This document shows, in pieces, positions 12,901 to 24,900 of a stretch of DNA of 31,952 nucleotides; position 1 is the stretch's first letter; every line of letters begins with the position of its first letter. This DNA is from Acanthaster planci (taxonomy: Eukaryota; Echinodermata; Asteroidea; Valvatida; Acanthasteridae). The stretch spans positions 964,189 to 996,140 of the forward strand of contig NW_019091370.1 of the NCBI RefSeq assembly GCF_001949145.1. Reading direction: 5' to 3'. Position numbers and translations under genes: made by a program. Under the pieces are notes generated by a model. The model was not told the DNA's origin, made no database searches, and saw only the letters and a list, made by a program, of their open reading frames with translations.

Positions 12901-15900
12901 TGCTGTCGCCGATGCCCAGGTAAGCGTCACCCATCCAGCCAGTTGAGCCCTCAGACACAAGAGACTGAGTTTCATGGATTCCCTAGATATGTAGCTTGGC
13001 AGAAATAGATTCTAAGCCAAAGAAAGGTTTCAATCACTGATTTTTATTTTCATATTCTGTTTGGTATGTAGCAATTTATCAACCATCTTAGGTACATCGA
13101 CCATAAAATGCACCGGTCCTTTGCAAAATGGAATTCTATGTTGAGATGATTAAAAAGTTTGCCCGGGTCATGGAACCAGAATATTGGGATTGCAAATGAT
13201 TTGGCCCTGAAATAGTGCGACTAGCTACTGCTCTGTGGCTTTTTGAAATATATCGCAAGTTGGACAAAAATCATTGAAATTTTAGTTTATGTTTTGACTT
13301 TCATTTGTATTTTCCAAATTTATTTGGTGCTGAAATAACTGCAGCATTGAGGTTTTTTCCTGGGAAGGTATCACAATTTTGCTCATGAATATGCAAATTT
13401 TCATGAGCCTGAAAAGAAGGAAGGCACCAAAGCTCCCTTAGATGTAGAAGACAAATGAAAATTAACAACGGAGTTAAAGAGATATAAAGATGAATTTTGA
13501 AGACAAGCATCTTTAAAAAATTATTGTTTGGCCTCCTAGGAAATACCAGAAAAGGTGCATATCTACGGGAAGTGATTCTTTCCCTCAGCAACATACTATC
13601 ATTTCCATCATGATATGCCGGGTTTAAATTTCCTGACTTCTGTTTTTTCGACATGTGACCATTTGCACTGACAGTATATCTCTTTTCTTCTCTGGCAGCG
13701 GAGACACGTTCGTGTTCGGTGGGTGGCGTCCTGTATCGTCACAAGGAACAGTGGCAGCCCGATCCTTGCCGCGTCTGCCAGTGCATCGATGGGACGGTGG
13801 ACTGCGTGGACCAGACCTGCCCCGAACTCTCCTGCCCCGAGCCTCTCCAGCTAGACGACATCTGCTGTCCCCGATGCCCTGGTGAGCGCTCAAACCCATG
13901 TACTTCTGCTTTCTTAACCAGGACACCTCCATAGATTGTGTTGGATTGACTCGGCTATAGCTGTCAACAACGCATGTATCTATTGAATAGGCTTATTGTT
14001 TTTCAGAGGAGCCATAGTCAAGTACATTTGACCCGACTACAAAGATGGTCAGCCTTCAAACATTATTTATATGGACACTGTGTCATTCACTTCAAGGTCC
14101 TGCTTGACCACACGTCACAGGATTGAAAAATACTGCAAAGTTTGATATGTCAGGTTGTTTTCAGACTTAAAATAGAAATCAGATATTAAGAAGTTGAAAC
14201 GGTCAGGTGTTGCTACTTTGGGGCACTTTGTGCAAAAAAGGTGCACTGTTTATGTTGGAGAGAAGTCACATATCTAGCTATGACAAGTCCCTCAAGAGTC
14301 ACAGTATTTGATTGTCGTCATAATTACGAGCCCCCTCTATTGGATTCTTTATGGATATATCATCTCACAATCTCATCCCTAATGTTGCATGATGGGATTT
14401 CATTTTCAAAGCTCAGAAGCCAATGTCTGTCTTGGCTCATGATTCATTGTATGTATACACTCAGCGTGCATGAATTTAGCTCGCTCAAACTGGAAAAGAT
14501 GACCCGAACAACGTGCTGAGTGTTCATTCATGAAAGGGGATCAAACTCATGCTCTCCGACATTGAAATGTTGCCACGGCAATCTGCAGGCGAGCCTCTGC
14601 GCAACATGTGCCGGGACAACGGCGTGATGTACTCGCACCAGCAGGAGTGGCGGCCTGACGTCTGCACCACCTGCAGCTGTAACGACGGCATCGTGACCTG
14701 TACCACGGAGAACTGTCCCCTGCTGCAGTGCACCGGAGGCGAGCCCGTTGCTCAGGAAGGACAGTGCTGTAAGATTTGCCCAGGTGAGTAGTGCCGTCTA
14801 GTGCCGACAACCGGCAATCAAATGATGGCTGATGCATACACATTGATCTCTGTTGGAACTGTGCCAAATATCAAAACGAGTTTGTTCCTGTTTGCTCCCG
14901 GCCAGATGTTATGATATTGGGGTCATAGCAACGGTTAATCCCTGTTTGACCAATGGGGTTGCTTGACTCGCACACCGCAAATTCAAACATGTGCATGTGA
15001 GTGCGATGTCACCACAGTGATAGTGTCTACTTTTGTTTGTCTCTTGATAATGAGTAATGTAACCAAACTTTCTCATCTGATTCTGAAAGATCAACTTAAC
15101 TATTCCAGTTGTCACCGACTGGAATACGCTCGATGTAAGGTGATGCAATTAAGGTGGATAAGTCAGTAACGATGAGTTGAAAGCCAGTTTGCCTTCTCCG
15201 CAGTTTGCATTTACTGATTTCGCATTGTGGTTTTTGCCGCGTTTCCCAGAGGAGGCCATGTCGTGTGAGTTCAACGGCGCCACCTACGACCATGGCAAGA
15301 CGTGGCAGGACGGCGACTGCCGTGTCTGCAGCTGTGACAACAGCCAGGTCACCTGCGACACCGAGGTGTGCTCGGTACCAGACTGCGACAACCCCATCGC
15401 GGTGGAAGGCAAATGTTGCCTGCTGTGCCCCGGTGAGTTATTCCCTCCGCCAGTCTGTCTCATGTCCCAGCCACTTTGGCTCAGTCCTTGGTCTTGGTTA
15501 TCCTAGTGCTTTTTTGGAGTAGTTTTGGCGCCCATAAACCAAGGGAGTCGTGGGTTCCAACCCAACTCCAGCAAGTCATGGAAATTTTGGTAGCTACAGG
15601 AGAAGCTCACACGCATCTGTGATGTCTTGTGCACAGTCATGCCAAGAATTCAAAAAATGTGAACACATTTCAAATCCATTGAAATTCCCCAGAAAAAAAC
15701 TGCATCTTGATATAAAGGTTACTTTGCAGTGGGCAGTGGCTTTGTGTTTGAAACAGGGACCAGCTTTGAAGTTTACCATATTAGGTCAGAAAATGCAAGT
15801 CCGGCTTCATGTTCCAGTGCCTCTTATTATTACTCCGTGTTTCCCTGGCTGTTCTATAATTCCCATTTCAGCTCCCTGAAGTCGCCATAAATGTTTCAGA

Positions 15901-18900
15901 CTTTTCATGTAGTAATAAATAATTAATAATTAATAATTAACACGGATGTGCACAGAAACGCTCATGCCTTTGAAGTCTCTCCACATTCTGCCGTACATGA
16001 AACGGCCTACAGAAATACACAGATTCAAAAATGCATGCCCCTCCACGGACATGGTTTGCTTCCTGAAATGCCTTTGCCCGTCATGTTAAGTCACATGCAA
16101 AACCTCTATACAGGATTGCTAGTTTGACCAGGTTCTAGAATCGTTTTGTGTCACAATCAGTGTTTATACCATAAATATCTGAAAAAGTAAGCTGTCGTCA
16201 AATAATCATGAGAAACTGGAGTCAGTCTCGTCTTCTGCTAACTTCAGATGTGGCGCCGGCCCGCGACTGCGAGTACAAGAACAACTTCTACCCTCACAGC
16301 TACCGTTGGAACCCGGAGGATTGTACCCAGTGTAACTGTAACGACGGAACGGTCAGCTGTAAGGACATCCAGTGCCCCGAGCTCTTCTGCCCCGGCAGTC
16401 AAGAGGTGTTCGTGGAAGGAGAATGCTGCCATCTCTGTCCAAGTAATGTCCATTTGTATTTTGGGGCATGCAAACTGGTTATCACTGGTGACCTCATATT
16501 CACAAAGCGGGCTGATTAAATTTACTTGGCTGAATCCTAGAGCTAGAGACAGAGATTATCGATGTGGAGATTTTGGAAACCCCCTCGTTTTTTCTTCAGA
16601 GTGGCACTTAATAAGGGGAGGTATGTTTGGGGTTGAGTATTATTGAATCTGATGATAGTTGTGGAAGATCATCACAGAGTCCAACAAGAAAGAGTACTCC
16701 TAGCCTTGTGGATTGGTCTTGTTTTTCAAAAAAGTTGAGAATTCTGTCTCATGCAGATCTACTTTACTCGAGAATATGACTTTGTTGGAATTGAGTTCAG
16801 AATTCAACAACGTTCAAACTGTCTTAACTATTCATCTCAACTTCCAGACCAGACCAAGCCTTGCACAGATGTTGTCGGCAACACCTTCCCTCACGGAAAG
16901 CGATGGGCCATCAGCGACTGCACACGATGCACCTGCTTCAACAGCGATATCTCCTGCAATACGCGCCTCTGCCCGGCTCCCGAGTGTGACAAAGTTGTCC
17001 CCGTCGAAGGTCAATGCTGCGACAGCTGTGCAGGTGAGATCCATATGGATGACAGGCCAGCCTGTTCTGATTGGCATCAAGAAAAAGGTCCTTCAGACCC
17101 ACTTTGCAAGATCTGGTCATTTTGTTTTGGGGTCTGGTTATTCCTGTAGATCAGCCAGCGCTGCGCCCTGACTCCTGCACCTACCGAGGCCAGGAATACG
17201 CCCATGGCGAATGGTGGCAGGTGGACGATTGCAAGAGCTGCACCTGCATCGATGGCGACTTAGCCTGCAGCTTTGAATCCTGCCCTCGCTTGGCCTGCGA
17301 AGGCACACCCATCCAGGAGGAGGGCAAGTGCTGTCCGGTTTGCCCCGGTAAGAGATTTGTCATCTTCGTCCAATGACAGCATTGCATAGATTCCATGCAG
17401 AGTTGCGCTCTCTTTAATTGTGACAAATAATCCGTTTTCGCATTTGACTTGTTAGTTACTCGCCAATCCTAGTTTCGATATTCTTTCCAATTCTGATGGC
17501 TAGTTGCAAGCACCAAAGAACTTCAACATTAATTTGTGTTCTATTGATGTAATTCATTTGACGTTATGATTTGTGTACATAACTCATTTTCTCTAAAATA
17601 TTCTGCAGCTGATGCTGAATCCTGCACCGTTGGTGATGCCACCTATGAACATGGCTCCACCTGGGCTGCATCGGTCTGCACCGACTGCACCTGCGATGAC
17701 CAGAGTGTGTCATGTGACCATGAGGTCTGCCCCGTCCTCACTTGTGATGAGACCGAGGACGTTGGACAGTGCTGCAAGCAGTGCAAAGGTACATGCCACC
17801 TGTCGGCCTCCTACTTCAGGATTATTTTTCTCCAAGAATTAGAAAATTATGTCCAGTCCAATTCAGACCAGTTGACTTGCCTGTCATTGGAGTTGATCCC
17901 TTCGACTCGGAAGATTCAGTGACTTACTTTAAACATCTGACTTCTATCTCCTGCTGATCCGTTCAGGTGACCCCGCCTTCAAGAAATGCACCTACAAGAA
18001 GAAGGAATACAAGCACGGTGTTGTAATCCGCAAGAACGACTGCAAGATGTGCACTTGCGAGGACGGCCAGTGGTCTTGTCAGAATGAACTCTGCCCTGAC
18101 CTGACCTGCACCAACCCGGTCAGCATCAAGGGTGAATGCTGCAAGAAATGCCCAGGTATGGTGGTTGATTCCTGACCCTTGGGTTCAGATCTTTGTCTCT
18201 GTGTCTTGGGAGCTGCTTCCGTCACCAGCCATGACATTTTTCACCTCTTTTCTCAGTTTTGTAAACTTTCACTGATTTGTTTGTTTCTCTGAAAATTCCA
18301 AAGCTTAAATACCGTCGAGAAAAAGTGTGTACAAGCGATTTGTTCGGTTTTCCAGACACAAATGAAATCCAATTCTCCCCACTTGTCTCGACAGAGGACG
18401 TGAAGTCGTGTGAGGTCGACGGCAACACCTACAAACACGGTCAGAAATGGAGTGAGAATCCCTGCTCGGATTGCCGGTGTGACAACGGCGCGGTGGTCTG
18501 CGATCTTCAGAGCTGCCCGGCACCGGACTGCAGTGACGCGACTGTTGTGGAAGGCGAATGTTGTCCAACGTGTCCTGGTTAGTTGGAACTGAGCTTGGTT
18601 TTCCCATTATGCCAACAGCAGTTTGCATTGTAGAATAAGATTGGTGGGAGAATGAACTGAGGACATGATCGTTACCAATCACTCTCAGAGAAGGTTGTTT
18701 CTAATGTTGGTAAATCAAGCCTTAACTTCAGAGTGTCTGGATTGATGTGCGTGGCAATCGCATCTGTTTTTGAACATGCCCCTCCAAATCCACTTAAGCT
18801 CCAACAGATGATTTTCATGCTCCAACTATTCCCTGAATCGTCGTCGTCATCTGTAGTGGCAATTTCAACTTTATAATTAGCGTCACCGTCACTTTTCAGC

Positions 18901-21900
18901 GTTACGCCAACTTATCTGTCTCAATTGTCCACCCTGACAGGAGTAGCCCCACTGAAATTCTGCCGTTCTGGCAGCAAGAAGTACAAGCACGGTGAGTTCT
19001 GGAGCCCCAACGACTGCTCGCAATGCACCTGTGCCGACGGGGAAATCCACTGCCAGAAGGAGACGTGTCCCCGGCCGGCCTGCGACAACCCAGTCACGGT
19101 TAAGGGTGAATGCTGCAAGAAATGCCCTGGTAAGTTGATGCGGTCATCTCAGACTTTGAAGACGCCTAAGACTGTGAGGCCTCTTGCTTGGTACCAACTG
19201 TAGGAGGACTTCATTCAAGTGCTGTTGGTCAGTAGTTATTCAACTACCAATGCTGTGTATTTGGGGTTGCGCATCGGAACTCGGTACCCAAACATCCAAC
19301 CGTCATTGTCAAGAACCAGTTCCACATTATAGGACAGGGTACATGTAAAGAATTCCACCAATTATTTTGTTACTTTTCAAAGAAAGAGAAACAGAAACAA
19401 AGTTTGTGAGGAAAAGATTTGGAATAAAACCAGGCCATGTGAAATGGTAAAACAGATTTCATGTTAAAACACCCAAAGGTGTGTTAAGTAGCATTTAGGG
19501 CAAGAAAGAATCGTCAATTGGAATGTTTTCTTCATTTATATTTTTTCCTTCAAATTAAAGTTTGGATTTCTTTTACAATAATACCCACGTTTTACTTCAG
19601 GAGGATACCTGGTTGCTGTACCACTCATAAATGCACACCATTGGTGCACCCTTGTCCATATTTTGGCTTTGAGAACACCAGCAAAGCTTTGCTGCCTCAC
19701 ACGACAGTCCTACAGTCCCTTATTTTAGTCCATTCATCCTGGGAATCAGTTTGTTTGTCCCACAGATCAAATGCGGCAGTGCCAACTGGACGGCAATGGC
19801 GACGTCCGAGACCACCTGGAGAAGTGGCGGGTGGACAACTGCAAGACGTGCAAGTGTTACAATGGCAAGGTCTCCTGCGACATCCAGACCTGCCCGAAGG
19901 TGGACTGCACCAACGCCGTGGTTCCAGAGAACCAGTGCTGCCCTGTCTGTCCTGGTGAGTTGTGATATCCCCTCACCATCAAAGTAGAGAAGGTTTTTTT
20001 TTCAGCAAGGCTTGAGTATCCCGCCCAGCGTGCACACTAAGCACATACATGCGTGTCTCACATACCTAGAGTGGTCATTCCTTTGTTCTCCTGTGCTAAA
20101 GAAAAATCAGAGAAAATGCTCCTCTTTCTCCCACTAGGATCACTCCAATTTCCTGGACTGTCCTTTATTTTGCCTCCGACAACCGTGACCCCAAAATGCC
20201 TCTAAAGTCTGTTTTTCAGAGAGGGCAAACACTGTGGACGTATGCCAGTCCACACCATGTCTTCAAACCCTCCAATACCTGGACTTCTTGGGGGGGGGAC
20301 CACATGACGTATGTCCTACTTGCGCCTTTACCTGTCTCTGTGTTGCTAACAGACACACCCTGTCATGTTCAAGAATACACTATTAACTAAACACATGACT
20401 CCCATTTTTAAATCTGATTTATTTTTACCCACATCCGATTCATTGATCCCTTTCCTTTTTCTATTCATGTCGGTTTATATCTTCTTATTTCTGGAAGTTC
20501 TCTTTGTCACTTGATGTCTTCTGACTTTAATCTAGACCTTCTGAATGTTTTTAATTCTATTATTCCAATTCTTAACCCTTTCAGTATCTGCTGTTTAAAA
20601 TTGCTACCTTTAACTTTCATCTTACACTTCACCCAGTCACCGTCTTGCATTTTACTTTGGCACGCTCACTTTGGACATTTTTGTGAAACAGACACAGATC
20701 CGCCTGAACTGACAGCTAAAGGCTGCGAGGTCAAAGGTCGTACTTACCAGCATGGTGAGCGATGGGACAAGAACGCCTGCAAGTCTTGCATCTGTGACAA
20801 CGGGCGCGTCAATTGCGACTCGCCGGCGTGTGGTGCCCTGACTTGTTCCAACCCCATCAAGGTGGCTGGTGAATGCTGTCTGAGGTGTCCCGGTGCGTAG
20901 ACTAGTTTTATTTTTATATCTGAAAGAAATATTCGCTAGAATCAATCACTTGTAAATGGCCAAGTTTAACAAAAAGTACCTCCAGGGTACACTAATTTCT
21001 TGTTGGTTCGTAAAACAGTTTGTCAAAATATCCTTCAAGTTTTTTTTTTAAATGATTTAAAATAATGAAGTTTTTTTTATTTATATTAAAAGTCAAGATG
21101 TGTAGTATAAATTCTCATTTATGGTGTGAAAAATTCAGGTACAATTAATCTTGAAAGAGCCTGCTATTTTTATAATGATTTTATGTAGATGATGCCCAAT
21201 CTTGTGTAACGGCTGACAACGTGGAGTACCCACACGGTGAGGAATGGCGTGACGGAGACTGCAAGAGATGCCGGTGCAGCAACGGAAAGATTGATTGTGA
21301 CGAGATGCTCTGCCCGAAACTCACGTGCAGTAACCCGTTCACTTTCCCCGGACAATGCTGCAAACAGTGTGAAGGTATTTCACCGGGATATTTCCTTGTC
21401 ATGCTTGTAGGGAGAGCTTTAATTTTTCGCGGGGGGAACGTAAAAGCCACTCTTTTATATTAGCCCAAACCTTTGATTTCATTTTGTGCCTGATGGACTG
21501 TTCTGTCATCTGTTATTTTGTTCATTTCAAAAATGTTTCATAGGCCAGCCGTTTGAGACTTGTACCTTCAACGGCCGGGAGTACCAACACGGCGAGAGAT
21601 GGTACGGCAAGAGTCACTGCACGTCCTGTAGCTGTAGCAACGGCAAGGCGGACTGCGAGACACCGATTTGCCCAGCACTCACCTGTACCAATCCCGTCAA
21701 GGTCAAAGGTCAATGCTGCAGAGTCTGCGTGGGTAGGTCAAATCTGCTTTCTACTGCATAGTAGCTAGCCCACCCTCATTGATGTGGATTTTCAACCTGT
21801 ACGGAGATGTACCGAACATGGCTTCATTGGGTTATAGCAGAATATTGTAGCTTATTGAAAAGACCGAAAATGTCAGACATGACGGACTTGAATTGAATGA

Positions 21901-24900
21901 GACAACTCCAATGAGCAAGGTACTGATTGGTCGTAAGCCCAGTGAGTGTAGGTCAAAGTTGAAACCAGGAGCAGCATTTGCCAATCGTTGGTGCTTCTTG
22001 AAATTACGTGATCTTAGCTTAAAAGTAAGCAAACTACGTGTAAGTTTGGGTGATCAACCCTGACAACCTGACTCAAACTAATATAAACTTTGCCATTAAA
22101 ACGATTAGTGATGTCAGCAATGAACGTGGCTCTTGCTACGAGTGTGCTAAAGTCTTTATTTTTCTGTCAACATTCAAATATCATCTCATTTTAGCACATC
22201 GGCAGAGTTGTATCTTTTCATCTTTCATTTCCCATTTTTTCATTGTGTGATTGTCATTGAAGATTGTCTACATTACAAATTAATATTCCACCAAATCAGT
22301 CTCAAGTATTACCATATATGGGCATAATGACTTTTCCCTACTGATACGGGAATTTTTGTCCAAATTCAACTTTCAATATCTCAAGTTGGCAATGACAAAT
22401 TTTAAATCAGATTGGTACAAAGGTGTTTTAGAACTTCTAGTTTATGTCAGTAGTCAGTTTTTTTGCACTGCCAATCAGTTTTTTTCGATTGAAATTTTTC
22501 GTTCCATATGTTGCAACATTTAAAAAAAAATCCCGTAAACATGGAAACACCTCCACAATCCATTGCAGGCTGCTAGAACAAGCCTTGTGATTGGTCAGAT
22601 TGCAGAAAATAAGTGACGTAATAGTGCGTCCAAATATGGAAATTCTCCAGACTGCAAGTATTGACATTTAAATGTCGTATTTATTCAAGATGACTTTGCC
22701 ACCTGCGTTGCCTCAGACGGCACCAGACGTAAACATGGCGAGGAGTGGAAGGCCAGTGAGTGCGTGACGTGTTCATGCGACGATGGCACTACGTCATGCG
22801 ACACCCTCAAGTGTCCCACCCTCAGCTGTACCACAACCGTCCGTGACGAGGGGAAATGCTGCCCTCGCTGTCCAAGTAAGAATGACCACAGGCCCGCCTA
22901 TTTGTCAAAAGTACCCAATTGGAAAGCCGGATTTGGGGATAAGCCCTTTGAAAATTAACTGGCTGAGGCTAACTGTGATGTCAGTGGGAGTAACTAGCCA
23001 TTAGCCAGGGGCAGTTGGGCTCACTTTTTATTGAGTGCTTGGAGATTGCTTTTCAAATGTTACTGTCCCCATGAAGGAAATACCTAATTAAATTAACTGT
23101 GGGACCTCAGTTCCAAAGGTCACCAGACTGACATGGAATTCTCTTTTTCATTTTGTAAAACTGTAGGTTCAGATAATCTCGATCACTTCCTTCATGCCAC
23201 TGTCTCACATTTATTTTTAACCAATCCTCCCTCCAGCCGATCCTACACCCAAGACGTGTCGTCTCAAGAGCGGCGTGGAGTACATCTCGGGCCAGTCCTG
23301 GCGCAAGGGACCTTGCCGGACCTGCACTTGCAATGATGGCAACAAGGTCTGTCAGACAGAGAGTTGTCCATTACTGACGTGTAGCGACCCCAAGACCCTG
23401 GCTGGTGAATGCTGCAAGAGATGTCCAGGTAACCTGCCAAGTTGCCATCTTCCTTGGTTCTGTAAATGGAAAAGTGCATTGGCATCACAGGACATGCTGT
23501 CACAGAAGTTTGCTTTACTCCACTCCATTGGTTACCATTGAGATGGATACCAGCCTCCATAAATCTTGGCAAGCTTGTTTTATAGTCGATCGTCTCCACA
23601 TCTGGAAATGTGAAGTTATTTCACGCATGCTTTCAGAAAGCAAATCCCTCATCGATGCCAAACAAGTATCAAAAAACCACATTGTGGGTGGGGGGTGTCT
23701 TGGGTGACCCCTAATCAGACACATGTTTGTGGCGTCAAAGCAGTAACCAGGAACATGTTAAGGGTGGCCCACAGAAAGGAAGAACCAGAAATGGTTTCAT
23801 CTTCTGACAGAGGAAATTGCAAGGAAGCAGACGACACTGTTGATGAACATCAATTTCACTCAATATTTGGCATGTTTCTCACTAGTTCTGTTCTCTCTTG
23901 CCACGTACGTTTGAGAAGAAAGTATCTCTTTGATTTGCTGCATGTAACAACAGATTTTTGAAATGTTTAATTCAATCATTTGAGGGTAACAGAAATTGCC
24001 TGTTTATTTTGTGCCATTTTGAACTGGCAGTGAACCAACTTCAACCTTCGATTCACGTTCAGTTGGAACAGTGACGTCACAGAGGCGTAACCAAGTCATG
24101 AAAATGCTTCACCAGTGACCACATCCGAAACAAGTTCACGATTCGGGTCGCCAAAACATGCTCGAGATGGAGATGGCTTGTGTTTCCGGTTACCTCCTTA
24201 GCAACAAGCCAGCAGGGTTTTAGAAAACAAGTACGCACTGAAGTGTCGTGTAGGAACTAAACAGACCAGTTCTTTGCTGAATTTGTCTTGCAGAGGATAT
24301 CCCGACCTGCCTTGCCACTGGCGGAGCCTCCTACAAACACGGTGAGACCTGGCAACCCAACCCCTGTAAGACATGCAAGTGTATGGAGGGTACCAGCGTC
24401 TGTACGGACAAACTTTGCCCCAAGCCGGCCTGCGACAATCCAGTCAATGTTGAAGGGGAATGCTGCCCTAAGTGCCCAGGTGAGTTTGGTTGTGGCTTTT
24501 AAAACGTACATTAAAAATGACGGGATACAATCTTAGTCAAGCTTGGTTAATCTGAGTCACATGACAGGGTATTGTCCAATCGGGTACCTCAGGATTGAAA
24601 CTGAATTTACCGACTTCTAACTGCCTTGAGCAGAAGCACCCCTTCATCGGATGAAAAGAGCCATGATGGTGGGGAGTGTTGGTAGCCATGCGACATTAAC
24701 ACATACTTTTCATAGTTGTTTGTGAACCAGTGAAGTTCAGTTCCCACCTAAGGAGCCTCCTTTGCTAGGATTATTACACCCTCTCTTGGTCCCGCCCAGG
24801 GTGGATAGAAATATCTTTCAGCCATCAAGAAGCCACTGTTGGAATTTCGATGCCAATTTTTTGTCTTGCATCATTTGATTCAGGCGTACCCACTCCCAAG

